Positions 1 through 12,707 of a stretch of 64,000 bases of DNA are shown here, piece after piece. The notes below the pieces were generated by a model, which saw only the letters and a program-made list of their open reading frames with translations, did not search any database and was not told the origin of the DNA. Position 1 is the stretch's first letter; each line of letters starts with the position of its first letter. Origin of the DNA: Serpula lacrymans var. lacrymans S7.9 (taxonomy: Eukaryota > Basidiomycota > Agaricomycetes > Boletales > Serpulaceae); contig NW_006763296.1 of assembly GCF_000218685.1 (NCBI RefSeq), forward strand, positions 238,715 through 302,714. The letters are read 5' to 3'. Both the position numbers and the translations under genes were made by a program.

Positions 1-3000
1 GCATAGGTAAGTGTTTTGCGCGCCAGATCAAAATCATGAAATAACGTAGAATCAATGATCGCCCATTTGAAGCATTTATTGAGAAGTTGCTTAACTTGGA
101 CGAAGCAAATCGTTATCGCATCGTCACTTGCGGGGAAGGTTTGTCTTTTTGATGTCGTAGCATTGATTCACTATTTGATCGAGCGCGGTTTCCCCAGAGT
201 TACATCTAGCATACAACCGAGTAGCCCTCACGGACTATTTTCAGCACCGATCTGTCGAGAAGCTCTATCTGAACCAATGTACCGTGTCCACCTTAATATG
301 TTATCGGTTTATCTCATTGATCTCGCGTCCTTATACAGTCGAGTGGTATGCCCGTCAAGATCCGGAGCGGTTCCTTTTCCACACTTGTGAACAAGTCACA
401 TCCTTGGACACTCTTGGACAAAATGTCACCACAAGTGAAGGTCGCACGATAAACTATGACTACTGTGTGCTCGCTACTGGTTCCGAGAGCACTCTGCCTC
501 CGTATATTCCACCAGAGAGGGCAGAAAGAACGCAGGGCATTTTCGTTTATCGCAATATTTCTGATCTAGACAAAATATTGGCTTATTCCAATAAGGATGG
601 GGTCAGCGGCGGACGGGTTAGTTTTTTTGTGTATTTGCATTCATCCATACTTACTGACATAATCCGCTTAGGCCGTAGTTGTGGGAGGCGGATTACTTGG
701 ATTGGAAGCTGCGAAGGCTGTGTTTGACCTGTACGTAGCCCTGTTTTCCTTATCTTGCAAGGAACTAAATAATGATTTTGATGTAGTGAATCAATTGCAA
801 AGGTTGCCATCGTTAATCGACAGGCTTTCCCCCTATCTCGTCAACTCGATAATGAAGGAGGCGAAATTGTACTACGTCGTATCGAAGCTATGGGTGTCGA
901 GGTTCTGACCAAGACCTCCGTCAAGGACATCACCACCTCTCCCGAAGGCATTTTCACAGGACTCATCCTTTCAGACGATACCCATTTTGAAGCCCAGATG
1001 GTGATCTTCGCCATCGGCATTACTCCAAGAGACGATTTAGCGAGAAAGTCAGGCTTGACGTGTCACGACAAGGGTGGTATTATCGTTGACGGTTCCTTAA
1101 AGACGAGTGCAGATAATGTGTATGCTATTGGCGAGTGTGCAAGCTGGAAAGGTAATACTTATGGCTTGATTGCGCCTGGAAGTAAGTGGTTTCGCATATC
1201 CGTAATCTGTTTTGAAAACTTATTTGGAAACTCAGTTGAGATGGCAGACATTCTCTCTTTCAACTTCACCCAAGTCGAGACGGGCGTTGGTGGATTCCGA
1301 CCCAGGCAAATGGTAAAGTTATACTTACAGCTTTGGTTTGATTAATCCTTTAACCATCAAAACCATAGAATATGCCGGACCTTTCTACGAAGTTGAAATT
1401 AATGGGCGTAGACGTAAGTAATAAAACTTATGTTTTCTCCATAAGTGAACTAATAATTTCGTCTACTTATTATCCATTTGGCTGGCTTACTGTAGGTCGC
1501 ATCTTTCGGAGATTATTTCGCCGACAAGGGGATCAACCAACAGGGCGGCAAGGCTATTCCAGTGGAGGTGAAAGTGGACATAGCTAGCCTTCCTAAAGTG
1601 GAGTCGAATAAGCCAAGTGCGGAAAAAGCGGCACCAGTCTGGGAGATCAAAATTGATGAAACTGCAAACCCCAGTGGAGCGACCTCCAAGGACGCTGCTG
1701 GCGCAGATAAGAGCGACCGCGCCCATATACGAAAACGAGCAGCATTAGGAGGACCGGTGGAATGCTTGACATATCGCGACCCTTTTGCATTTGTTTATAA
1801 GAAGTACGCTGAAGTTTGAAGTTTTTTTTCAAAATCAACATGTTGATAGCCCTGCACGCCAGATACATATTTACTGCAGATGGAAAATACTTGCTTGGGG
1901 GCATGATGGTCGGGGATACGTCGGACTATGTGAAACTCATGTCGTTGGTGAAGAAAAAGGCGAGTCAATTCGAGTACCAACTATATTTTAGGCGTAGCTG
2001 ATTATATATCATCAACTCCACAGAAAGTCATCGAAGTACCGCCTTCTGAGCTCATCATTGGCTCTGGAAAGAAAGGCGAAGACGATGGCGCTGACCTAGA
2101 TGACGATACTCAGATCTGTAGTTGTCACGTATGTGTTATTTATTTGGGACCTTGATCACCGAAGACTGAGATGTCGCACAGAATGTCACAAAAGCGGCGA
2201 TTGCAGATTCTGTCAAGGCTGGCGTTAGCACACTCGGCGATCTCAAAGCGAAAACTAAAGCAGGGTCAGGTTGCGGAGGATGCATGCCTCTTGTTACCAA
2301 CATATTCAAGGTATTTTCCATCGGTTTGTTCGTGACTGTGATACCGAGGCTTATGGCGACATACAACACAGGCTGAAATGAAGAAGGCAGGCCATGCAGT
2401 TTCAAACAATCTATGCCCACATTTTGCAATGACGCGCCAAGAACTTTTTACTGTCATCAAGTACGTTTCCTGATTTGCATGAAAGTTATTGGCGTGAATT
2501 GGTCTGTCGTTGTTAACAAGGATTCGGAAATTGAAAACTCTCACTGACGTTATGGAATCCGCTGGTGTCAAGAAAGGTTCCATAGGCTGCGAGCTTTGTA
2601 AACCAGTCATAGGTATGTGCATAGCTACTTTTGTGCACCGCATTCTCATAGCAGCAGGTTCTATCCTTTCATCTTTGTATAACGAGCATATCATGGAGCC
2701 GGCTCACCATGCCAATCAAGACACAAATGACAGGTACACGAGGATTGAGTACTTAACCAAATGGTGCTCATACAATATTGCAGATTTCTCGCAAATATAC
2801 AGCGAAACGGTTCGCCAACCCTTTACGATTTATTCCTCTAATATTCAACTTGGTTTGCAGGAACATTCTCTGTCATTCCTCGGATTGCGGGAGGAGAGGT
2901 CAGTATTTCTTTTTTAATGTAAACCATAATACTCACCTTTCACAGATTACTCCAGAGAAGCTTATCGCCCTTGGTCAAGTTGCACAGAAGTGTAAGGGTT

Positions 3001-4888
3001 TGAATTTGAGGTCGCAACATCATCTAATTCTAGTGTTTAGACAAGCTATATACCAAGATAACCGGAGGGTGAGGGAAACAGTAATTTTTTCTTGTATGGT
3101 GTATTGATTTTTTGGGAAAAAACAGGCAGCGTATTGATCTGTTCGGAGCCCAAAAGCAAGACTTGCCCTGCATATGGGAAGAGCTCATCTCAGCAGGATT
3201 CGAAAGTGGCCATGCTTATGGTAATATCGAACGTTCTACTATTGATTTTATCGTACTTATATAAAAATACAGGCAAAGCTCTGCGTACTGTCAAATCGTG
3301 TGTTGGCACTACTTGGTGTCGTTACGGGATCGGTGATTCTGTTGGAAGTAAGTCACGCTTATATATAATAGTGCTAAAATGGGCACTCAGCTAATGTCTT
3401 CCAGTGGCAATCTATCTTGAAGAGCGGTACAAAGGTATACGATCGCCTCATAAGTTAAAGGGCGGTGTCAGTGGTTGTGTACGTGAATGTGCGGAAGCCC
3501 AGTCCAAAGATTTCGGGCTTATTGCGACAGATAAAGGTTGGAACAGTGAGTAACTTCCTAGTAATTGCCTTGTTCTTCTCACTCAGACACATGCTTTGCA
3601 GTCTTCTTGGCTGGCAACGGTGGCTCTATCCCACGACATGCCACCCTATTTGCGACGGATGTACCACCTTCGAAAGTAATTCGTATTTTGGATCGCTTCC
3701 TCATGTACTACATCCGCACGGCTGACAAGCTCATGCGAACCGCGCGTTGGGTGGAGCAGTTCGAAGGTGGAGTAGAAGTAGGTTTTCATTAATCAATTTG
3801 GAATGGCCCCTTATCCTGATCCGTCACAACAGAGACTAAAGAAGATCCTCTTGGATGACGACCTTGGGATCTGCTCAGAGCTCGAAAAAGAAATGGATGA
3901 TTTGGTCGGGTCGTTCTCAGATGAATGGGCTACTGTTGTCAAAGATCCTGTCAAAAGGCGGCAATTCCGCCAGTTTGCTAACACTGTAAGCATGGCATTT
4001 CTTACGCTGTGGAGGCAAAACTAAGCAGTAAATTACAGGACGAACGACGTCCTTTAGTAGAGGAAATCACAGAACGTGGGCAACCACGTCCTGCCGATTG
4101 GCCAAAGCAATTCCCTCCTGCTAAGATTCACTCTTCAGCTATCAGAGTTCCAAAAGCCGAGTGGAGGTGGCGCAGGCTGGCGTCTGTGAATGACCTAATG
4201 CCCTCGAACGCTGGGACAACGTATGTGTAGCTGTTTCTAACTTTCTAGGATAATAATTGATCACGAACGGGGGTATTGTCCTTCTCCCAGATCTGTCGCT
4301 GTGAAGTATGGAGACAGTCAGCTAGCGATCTTTCACATCCCTCACAAAGGTTATTATGCGACGCAACAGGTAGGCCCCCCTGTATCGCTGCAACGCTGGC
4401 TTTGCGAACTAACTTTAATTATAGATGTGCCCTCATAAACGAGCATTTGTGCTTGAACACGGCATCATCGGCGACGATGCTGATGGCAATCTGTATATTT
4501 CATGTGAGTTTCACATCTCTATTCTATAATCCGCTTATTCCAACACAAGATCTACCTCATGCTCCTAGGCCCTCTTCATAAACGAAACTTCCGATTAAAC
4601 GACGGTGAATGTCTCAACGATGATGAATATTCAATTATCGCTTTTGACGTCAAGCAGGAAGGCGACGAGCTTTCGTTGCTGCTGCCCGAGGCTGAAGACC
4701 TGGATGCGGTCATCGGGACCAATAAGTGGATGGTGCGACAGGCAACAGCTGAAGCTGTCAACCGAGGTGGAGAGGGGATCGAAATTGCTGATGTCAATGG
4801 TACAGACCCCGATGCCGTTCAGGCTGCGGAGGGTTGTGGAGGTAGCGGAGGGTCATGCAGTGGTGGAAATTCGTCTTTGGAATGGTAG
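1..4888 (+). CDS. niiA: Assimilatory NAD(P)H nitrite reductase, 5'-truncated by the window edge
   Basis: This enzyme reduces nitrite to ammonium in nitrate assimilation, in the cytosol. Many short introns separate the exons. In order the exons show an FAD/NAD-binding pyridine-nucleotide reductase region (GGGLLGLEAAKAV near 680-725, YAIGECASW near 1120-1150), two BFD-like [2Fe-2S] modules (CSCH...CGGC near 2120-2285; GCELCKPVIG near 2585-2612), the siroheme/[4Fe-4S] core (CVGTTWCRYGIGDS near 3300-3350 and SGCVRECAEAQ near 3475-3505) and a C-terminal Rieske domain (CPHKRAF near 4430 and CPLHKRNF near 4560-4590). The protein ends in a Gly/Ser/Cys-rich tail with stop at 4886-4888. The fusion of NirB-like and Rieske NirD-like parts is the usual fungal form. 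The N-terminal FAD segment lies upstream of base 1. Partner genes of the usual nitrate cluster (nitrate reductase, transporter) are not in the window. No frame break was seen, but the exon boundaries were not all fixed. Confidence 0.92.
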
Positions 4889-5191
4889 TCAGACTGGAAG
4901 CAATTTCACGGAGGGGGAAAAGAAAGATGAAGTAGCAATTGATGTATTATTATTGTTCTTTATCGTCTGAACAAATTAGAAAATTGCAGAGTTATGTGTC
5001 ATAATGTCAACGATAAATTGCAACGAAAGCATATGCAAGGATAAATACATTGTAGTTACACTAGAATCCGACCGCCCAAATAATACAGCTACATGTGCAT
5101 AGGGTATATCTGCTACAAGTTACAGGTGTCAACAAAAGAAATTGGCATGCAGAAATCGTCTGTTATGATGTTATGAAGAGAGCACAATAGA
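4889..5191. other. Convergent intergenic region
   Basis: Short AT-rich gap between the 3' ends of nitrite reductase (rightward) and the PARP-like gene (leftward). It presumably holds both polyadenylation regions. No other structure was seen. Confidence 0.5.
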
Positions 5192-6919
5192 TTAAGCATC
5201 GTATACAACAAGATATGAAGGCCGTATAGCATCCTCATTATAGCAAATGAGTTCGTCGTAGTTGAGAGAGCCACCAAGACGAACTTCTGCTAGCACCTGT
5301 ACGAGACCAAGTCAGCGTGTGATGGTAGGGATTAAAGACGTGGAGCTGCTGCCTTACCGAATCATAACCAGCAGGTGGCGCTGTCAGCTTCGTGTTGTCT
5401 TGAGTCATCTTGTATCCTTTACCAACAACAACCTTGTTCAGTAGGATAGTCTTGCAATTAGATGGCTGTGTGTTGTTGGAATAATCATTCGACCTAACGG
5501 TATGGTAGGCATATCAATAACGCTGTTATCGATGAAAAAAAAGTTACTAGTGCCACTCACTTTGATGACGTCGACGACGTATATATCCCCGCGCCGAATC
5601 TGCCCCACCCCGTCTTCTTCCCAAATAACTTCAGGCAATACGATGTACTGATGATCGAGCACAATGAACACGTAGCAGAGCCGCACAGCGTCGAGTTGCC
5701 GTTGTCGCCGAGCGTGCACTCACGCGTCGTCCCGTGCCATCGACGGTTCTCGTTTCCTGCCGTACGCCCCGAGGCTGCAAAGTTGCCACGGGACTCGACA
5801 GAGGCGCTGGAGATAAGAGTATAGCGAAAAACGCGGACATGCGGTCAGACATCGCGAGGTCTACTTGCCAAAATCATCGGACTCACCGGTATGCGTCGTA
5901 TCTGGCCAGAGAAGCCTGCGGCGTGATTACTTTATAAACTCTCCTCACAGCCGGACAAGCCGTCTTGTGCCTCCACGACGACTTAAACTGGCCTGCGACT
6001 GTTATGTTGACAAATCAGCAAGTGCAAGAAATAGGGTAAAAAAAATGCTTCAAGTTTTGCTTACCACTTGCAAACGAAGGATGCGAAGCTGGCACCTCCA
6101 ATATCGTTGGCGCCCTTCTCTCAGCGTTATCAGCGCATGATTTTCGGCAGAATACACCACCTTTCTTCGAGACTTTACCACACACCAAGCACGCCCCTCC
6201 TCCTCCACCACCACCACCACCACCACCACCACCACCGTTACGATTCGCTGCGCTAGATGGCAAAGCGTTAACCTTCGACGAGAATAATTCGAGAAGCCGT
6301 TGGACAAACTTTGGACCTGGACCTGCCGCTGGTGCTGGGCCTGCAGCACCCTGAGCTTTGGCACGCTGTGCACATGATTTCCCGCAGAATTGATGTGTCG
6401 TCTTTCCATCAAAGTATTTGGGTTTCTTGTGGCAGGACTAGTCAAATATGTGAAAAATGTGGATATAAAATTCAGATGATAGCCATTAGAGTGACCATGA
6501 GCCATGAATCGTGAAGACGCGAGGGAAATCGAGACGTACATCGCACATACCCCCGCGGGCTGCACCGTTAGCAGGGGCCTTGGTAGTCGGCTTGCGAGTG
6601 ACGTTCACATTTCCACCTCCGTTTCCGTTGGCGGCGCCCTTAATCTTGGCAGCGCACCGTTTGCCACAATACGCATGGGTCTTCGTCCCATCAAAATACT
6701 TTGGCTTTGCATGACACGACTGAATCCCATCGATTTGAGTCAGCGTGAGTAGAATGAGATACTGGCTTAGCAGTGGATACGCACATCACATAGGTTTGCG
6801 GGCCCTGCTGCGGCTGCACGGGGGGCGCCTTGAGTGCCGTTGTGAGCTTGAGCTTGGGAAGCCAAGTATTGCGTGGCTACGGTAGAGAGAACGGAAAGCG
6901 CGTTGGGGATAGTTGCCAT
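5192..6919 (-). CDS. PARP-like ADP-ribosyltransferase with N-terminal Cys-rich modules
   Basis: Read leftward from ATG at 6919-6917 (MATIPNALSVLSTVATQYL) to TAA at 5194-5192, with several introns. Two related zinc-binding-type modules come first: KPKYFDGTKTHAYCGKRCA (about 6715-6650) and KPKYFDGKTTHQFCGKSCA (about 6420-6370). A third Cys motif, CLVCGKVSKKGGVFCRKSC, follows a run of about 14 glycines. The C-terminal half has the marks of a PARP catalytic fold: WHGT (NAD-binding His), FGAGIYTSSTSSKSNDY, and NYDELICYNEDAIRPSYLVVY, which holds the Glu expected at the catalytic position. From family knowledge it would transfer ADP-ribose from NAD to protein or nucleic acid. Target and location are unknown. 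The H-Y-E triad looks complete, which suggests activity. Exact splice sites in the middle were not all resolved. Confidence 0.72.
6196..6236. repeat. Trinucleotide repeat encoding polyglycine
   Basis: A (CCA)n/(CCT)n microsatellite inside the PARP-like gene. On the coding (minus) strand it reads GGT/GGA codons for about 14 consecutive glycines, a linker between the Cys-rich modules. Confidence 0.85.
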
Positions 6920-8405
6920 CTTTAATTAGCGTTTATGATTGAGGAGTAATGAGAGGGTGTAAGAGTAGATTGACGAAGGGCCGGCCTCAGATGCGAAGAG
7001 ATATGATGGGACTGAGAGTCTGAAGATATAAGCAGTCGTAGTAGGCTCGCCAGGGGCTTTAGAGTTGCAAGATACGAGAAGTCACAGTAAGCTCGCCAGG
7101 AGCTTGGTGAAATTGAAAGATCAAGATAAAACCGAATGAAGGTTGAGAAGGATACCGTAGTGAAGAAATAAGAGACGATGGGACAAAGACCCGATAGCAT
7201 GAGCATTTTATAATGAGGGTGTAGGGCGATAGACACACGGCATACACACATTCCGCCTCGAGTCTAAACTTCAATTTGCCCGAAGCGAGCATGCATCCCA
7301 CCCCGGGCTGTTCAGGATCACGGGGGACAGAAAACAGCGCAGGATACACGTGTATGCTGATTCCTGCGAGTGAGGGCTGATCGTTGAAACCTATGCGCAC
7401 CACGGCTAAGATAATACAACGAGTTTTATGGGTGCATCACTGTGATGCGAAGATGTAGGCTCATGATTGTGAATGAAGGCCATAAAGATATGGTAAGGCA
7501 AGGATATAGCTCTCCTGAGGTAACGCTGTGGTCATCACGAGAACGATGGGTGTGGTGTGCGTGAGGTGAAGCTGTGCATACCATGACCTTATCCTCCTAT
7601 GGTCTATTAGCTATGTCCTAGCGAGATGGACAAGCATCAGCATGCGGATAAGCGTAACTTGAGGAGAATGTGCGGTTCGTAACATTGCACTGCAGACAAC
7701 TTGGAAAATAGAGGGTAAAATTGACATTTGTAGTAAAGTTATAACCAAAATACTTTTGCTTGTATCTCTAAATATTGAGCAAACGCCGACCTTATCATGA
7801 TGCGTGATGTTTCACAGCGAACACATGAGGAAGGAATATGAAACGAAGCGAAAGGAGCATGTCACCGTAGATGAAGTCAAAGTTAATAGAGTGTGACTGC
7901 CAGCGTCACATGCCTTGACGCTCTCATCTGAGATTTGATCCAGACATTTCGATAACCACTCTGCATTTCCACCCAAACCATCACAAATGATATCTCTTTA
8001 TGTGAAAACCAGCAAATAATGTACGGTATAACAACGTCGACTCCAAGTCATATTCCAACAATCCCCTTGAAAGCTTCACAGCAGCCTAAACATATTCGTT
8101 CTGTTGTCTAACGGCGTCATGCCGCCATATCTGTAGGTAGGACGTAGGATAGGGACAGGGCAACAAGTAACGTGCGTGAGAGGAGGATAGGTACCATGGA
8201 AGATATGATATACGAGGCTTTGGGAAGTAGGGATCTTGTCGAAAGCGGGTGTCGTACCCAACAATCACGATTCCAGGCATAATCTATCGGGGGAAATCGT
8301 TGAATACGTGAATACGCCACACACCTTCTCGTCCAACGGAGGCAGCCCCACATCCCTCCTGCCCTGATAGTTCTGCGAAAAGACACCTACAACCTCCGCG
8401 ACAAG
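6920..8405. other. Long intergenic region without a convincing gene
   Basis: About 1.5 kb upstream of the PARP-like gene. The phrase GCTCGCCAGGRGCTT occurs twice in the same orientation (about 7049-7063 and 7091-7105). The short frames present have no recognisable domain and no consistent codon pattern. Confidence 0.4.
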
Positions 8406-8706
8406 CTAAGCTCCAGCTCGAGAAAATGGGCCATCCATACGTTTGTCCCCTTGACCAAGTACTAAATAGAGGTATGTCGTTCTGAGAACGGTCGACAAGG
8501 CAAACATCGGTCTTGCTACGCTTTCTCCAGACTTTGGGCGGGGGTGCATCGCCAAATCAAGCAAACCGATGAGCCCCGCATTTCTGTCCTGCATCATAGC
8601 AGTGCCTTCTGCGTGATCCAGGATCTGTGGATCAACATGCGGTGGCTGCAACCACCGCACACCAAAGAAATCGAGGGGTCAGGAAAACCTATCTATGTGA
8701 TATGAT
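8076..8706 (-). pseudogene. Possible coding remnant, function unknown
   Basis: A leftward frame at about 8690-8406 looks protein-like around residues VRWLQPPHVDPQILDHAEG and DRNAGLIGLLDLAMHPRPKSG, and ends without a clear gene structure. A second leftward frame (about 8386-8080) may continue it after an intron. I do not recognise the family. The pieces have no convincing start, so this may be a decayed gene or a chance frame. Confidence 0.25.
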
Positions 8707-9039
8707 ATGTGTCTAGTTCATTGATTGCCCAGTCGTTGCCAGAATTCGAGTGGACCTTGGGGAGCAGCGATAGACAAGTTGTGCCCGTAGTGGCGAGAGC
8801 GCAGTGCTTTGTGGCATGCTCGCTTACTCCCACGTGAGACGCACGCGGCATCCATGTGTTTCCGCTACACCCTTCCTAAACGGGAAGTGGGGGAGCAAGA
8901 AGGAACAGACCAGCCCCACAATCTACATTTATTTCAATCCTGGGGTGCAGGTGTAGTTTCCATCAAAGTCATGGTCTATTATAGTAGTCCCGGGCCAATG
9001 TATGCAATAGTCCGATCATTCCTGAAACAAAAACAGAGA

Positions 9040-9610
9040 GAAGGACAGGTAGCTATAGAGAAAGGACTCGAGATAACAGTGCTAGCGACGACGAGGGAAA
9101 TAACAATAAAAACTTTTTTAAGAGGGATGGACTGGAGAGGGAGAGGAAGAGAGAGAAAGCTAGCGATACAAGGATGAGATGGGGAAGACAAGGAGAAAGG
9201 AACAAAAAAGAGAGTGAGAGGTGGGGGAGATGAGAAAGCGAGAGATGATCTAATTGCGGTTATGCTGGTATTGTGGGGAAAGAGTCGAGAAAATAAAATA
9301 AAAAGTGGAAAGTGGTATCTATTCATACGATATGAAGGTGTTGTATAAAATGGAAGTAGATAAAGAGAAAAATCTAAGAGATACAATAGACAGTGGTGAA
9401 TGATTACAAACGAGTAGATTGAGAGACATAACAGCCCCGACGTGAAGGAGAGATTAGAAAGAAAAACATGAGAAAGAATAGGAAACGGAAAGAAGGAAGA
9501 AAAAAGCTAAGCGATACAGTAGATGAAGATAAGATCGAGTACTACAAATAACCAGAATATTTCTTTTTTTGAAAGCAAGTTGTAAAATTAAAATATAGTG
9601 AAATGGGAAG
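9040..9610. repeat. Purine-rich low-complexity tract
   Basis: For roughly 570 nt the plus strand is strongly biased to A and G (runs of AGAGA, GGAAA, GAAAGA), with pyrimidines on the other strand. This creates a long antisense frame of Ser/Pro/Leu/Phe that has no domain and is treated as spurious. Such tracts can form triplex DNA. Confidence 0.7.
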
Positions 9611-9820
9611 AAGGAAGAAAAGAAGGTCCTTGCAGTTTTCGGCGCATCTACCAAGGACGCACTTCACCGTCCCCATTATTTTTTTCACGGAAAGCTAGAG
9701 CCGTCCTCCAAACAGGGCTTCAAAAACACACGACGGAACCCATCTATCAAAAAAAAAAAACAATCCTCTCATCAGCAAACGATATTCACACCCTGACACC
9801 CGCAAAGGGCTTAGGGGCAT

Positions 9821-11029
9821 CTACTCACCACGGATAGGACTCATCGGGGGAGACAAGGGGAGTGGAATGGAGGAAGGACAAGGGCCTGCCGACGTCCCCA
9901 TCCCCTCTCCCTCCCTCTTACGTTGCACCCCCTTGGGTAGGCGTCCACACGCATGCATACTCAGCTCACGCGCGCACTCGTAGTGTCTCCCGCACTCTGC
10001 GCACGCGACTCCTAGTCCGAGCCCTCCAGGGGCGTGTCGGTGACGTGCGTGGCGAACACTGTTGTTCGGGAGGGGTGCGTTAGCAATGGAACAATAAAGG
10101 AGTGGAAAGAGAGGGCGGACGTACGTTTCGTGAATGTTGTGGATGTGGATGTGGAATGTTAGTGACTTGAGGCTGTGGAGCGTGTCGTAGCACCCCGGAC
10201 GCTGGCATGTCACGCGGTCTGACCTGCCTAGTCCTGTGCGCTGAAGGACTTGAAGAGCTTCGCGTTCCTGTCATAATAATACGAGGATATGTGAGTATAT
10301 GAATACACGGTGTGTTAGGAAAGGACAGGGGCGAGGAAAGGGAAGGTGACAAGGAAAGGGACTCACAGCTTCCTCTAGCGCATTGGCATCTGAGCGGCGG
10401 CGACGGAGTTTAAGGTCCTCGATCGGCTTGGGTGGAGAGACGTCCAAGGCTGAGTGGCAAGAGAGAGAAGGGGCGACCGTGTACACAGATATCGCGTCCT
10501 TGCCTACGTCTGGAATACTTGGGAGTTCTTTATCACAGATACCCTGTTCCTGTCCGTCCTCGTGCACGCTCTCCTGGACTTCCTCGGGGTCGCAGTACAT
10601 GGCACGATATAAAGCAGCGATCTCTTGAGCAGCACTGACGGTGGAGATGAGGCTCGCGTTTGTGTGGTCTGGGGAAGTGACAGCAGAGTACGCGGTGGGA
10701 GGGACATACTCCCACTGACTCTCGTCGTCTGACACGGAATCGACGTCAGACTCGAGATCACGGTGCTCTGCGTGAGACTGGGCACCATCGAGGTACTCAT
10801 CGAGATCGCCGTCGTAGTCAGAGACGGTGTCTGCATCTGTGTCCGTGGGGAGACTGCAGCAATTGGGGATGTGGAAGAGGGCAGCGTAGCGGCGTGTGTT
10901 AGGTTGTGCTTGTGCTGGCTGCTTGTGCCGGCGTAGAACCTGTCGCAGGTGCGAGAGATCGATGGAGAGAGAGCGTTCACCGGTGTTGTCCTGCTCGCCG
11001 GGGGGCACGGGGAGAGATGTAGGGGCCAT
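9821..11029 (-). CDS. C2H2 zinc-finger protein, probable transcription factor
   Basis: Three exons read leftward. Exon 1 starts at ATG 11029 (MAPTSLPVPPGEQDNTGERS) and encodes an acidic, Ser/Asp-rich region with stretches such as DTDADTVSDYDGDLDEY, then ends in a basic patch (KLRRRRSDANALEEA) at a GTGAGT donor near 10367. Exon 2 (about 10275-10126) holds a finger CQRPGCYDTLHSLKSLTFHI followed by further histidines. Exon 3, after an intron closing at AACAACAG, holds CAECGRHYECARELSMHAC, a second finger-like motif. The stop is at 9823-9821. An acidic region next to paired C2H2-type fingers suggests a DNA-binding regulator, but this is inference. The gene is divergent from COQ4. Confidence 0.7.
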
Positions 11030-11117
11030 TTAGGGTGTGAGTGGGTTGGACGATGAGAGTGAATGCGGGGAAAGGGGAACGCGATGCACGTTGAGATGAG
11101 TGAAGATCATAGGAGGT

Positions 11118-11125
11118 TTATATAG
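11118..11125 (-). promoter_or_regulatory. TATA box of the zinc-finger gene
   Basis: TATATAAA on the minus strand, about 90 nt upstream of the zinc-finger start codon, within the divergent interval shared with COQ4. Confidence 0.5.
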
Positions 11126-11501
11126 AGTCGAGGGTGAGGTGACGCTTTGAAGAGTGGCTGAGGCTGGCCACGGTCAAAGCTATTGAGAATGTTCTGATGA
11201 GAGGCCACACCGCACCGATAGCAAGTCGCGCCCTGTGCCAGTGGTGGTGAATAGTAACCAGGCCACCCACGTCCACCTCCTCTGTGGACGTATCCATTTG
11301 CTTTGTTTTTGTGGACGGTGTTATTGTTCTTGGGATGCCTAACGGGTGGTGGTGGACAGATGGCCGACTATCTTGCTGATGTGCTGATTGTCATACGGAG
11401 AATGATCAATCGCGAGTCGAGGTGGCCACAATAGCTGCATTCGGGTTAGGGTTTGTGTGTGTCGACAATCATTGAGTTACTCACAGCTCTGTTGTCTACC
11501 A

Positions 11502-12421
11502 ATGTCGGTGCTCGCCTCTTTCGCACGCAGATCCACTCCCTATGTCAAACCTATAGCCCGTTCCTTCTTTTCGCCTACTGTGGGCTCGCAACATCCGGCC
11601 TACCAAGGCCACATCCCCCTGAACCGCTTTGAGAATGCTTTTCTCGCTGCTGGCTCTGCACTGATCTCTCTCGCAAACCCAAGACGCGGCGGTGAGCCAC
11701 ACACTCTACTCTATACTTATACCAGTAACGGGGGCTAGATATGGTTGCCGCTCTTGGCGAGACCACCGCGGGACCGAGCCTCGACATACTCAGGGATCGC
11801 ATGCTTGAAAGCCCAGAAGGAAGGCGCATACTCAAGCAACGCCCCAGAGTAACCTCGCAGTCTGTCGACATGCACAAGCTTGCACAGTACCCACAAGGAA
11901 CCTTTGGGCGATCCTACGTCACCTGGCTCGAACGCTGTGGCGTCACCCCCGATACCCGCGAACCTGTATGTCCCGTCCTCTTCTACATCGCCCGTCCTAT
12001 TTAACAATATCGCCAGGTCCACTACATCGACGACCCAGAGCTCGCCTATGTCATGCAGCGCTACAGAGAATGTCACGACTTCTACCACTGCATATGTTCC
12101 CTCCCCGTCAACGTCGAATCAGAACTCGCACTCAAATTCTTCGAGTTTGCCAACCTCGGACTACCTGTCGCTGCCATCTCGGGCGTGTTTGGCCATCTCA
12201 GACTCGACGCCAAAAAAAGGGCTAGGTTGTTTTCCGAGTATCTGCCGTGGGCTGTGAAGTGTGGAGGCAGTGCTAGGAGCTTGATTACCGTATACTGGGA
12301 GGAGAGGTGGGGCCAGGATGTCGAGGAAATGAAGAGGGAACTAGGCATTTGGGATCCACCCGAGGCGAGGTGGAGTAAACCCCTGAGCGAAGCGGCGAAG
12401 GCTGCTGCTGCGAGGAAATAG
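11502..12421 (+). CDS. COQ4: COQ4, coenzyme Q biosynthesis protein
   Basis: COQ4 organises the mitochondrial coenzyme Q biosynthetic complex at the matrix side of the inner membrane and has been linked to C1 decarboxylation/hydroxylation of the ring. Three exons (11502-11691, 11739-11965, 12017-12421) join in phase to give 273 residues, the usual family length. The family zinc motif HDxxH-x11-E is present exactly, starting HDFYH in exon 3 and ending at the Glu of VESE. The N-terminus (MSVLASFARRSTPYVKPIAR) is basic and Ser-rich, as expected for a mitochondrial presequence. The start was chosen because it gives this presequence and a normal length. No defect was seen. Confidence 0.95.
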
Positions 12422-12707
12422 AGGGGCTAACTGTACTTTAGACTATCCTAGACCGCGCCTTGTGCGCTCGTATGACCAGATACTGTGGCAATACTCTCAT
12501 AATTTAATCCAATATCATTTTCCCTGCTCCTGAGCCAAGTGTGCGTCTCCATCGAATCCATGGTAGAGCGAGGTTGCGATTATAGTGCAATGAACCGCTT
12601 CGTTGAATGTGGAACAGGACCAGACTTCAAGTTAGACGTTCTTTTCATCCACTTTCCTCTTTTGGGACATCCTTATCGTGATGCACAATTATCGGCCAAA
12701 GTATAAC
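12422..12707. other. Intergenic region
   Basis: AT-moderate spacer between COQ4 and the tRNA gene. It should contain the COQ4 3' UTR. Nothing else was recognised. Confidence 0.4.

Noticed and set aside
6050..6565. 171-codon leftward frame with poly-Val/Gly
   Set aside because: It is an alternative frame across the microsatellite of the PARP-like gene; the other frame carries the Cys motifs.
8979..9386. 135-codon Ser/Pro/Leu-rich leftward frame
   Set aside because: Produced by the polypurine tract; no domain and no gene structure.
10504..10980. 158-codon frame overlapping the zinc-finger exon
   Set aside because: Same-strand shadow of the acidic Ser/Thr-rich exon; no continuation to the finger exons.
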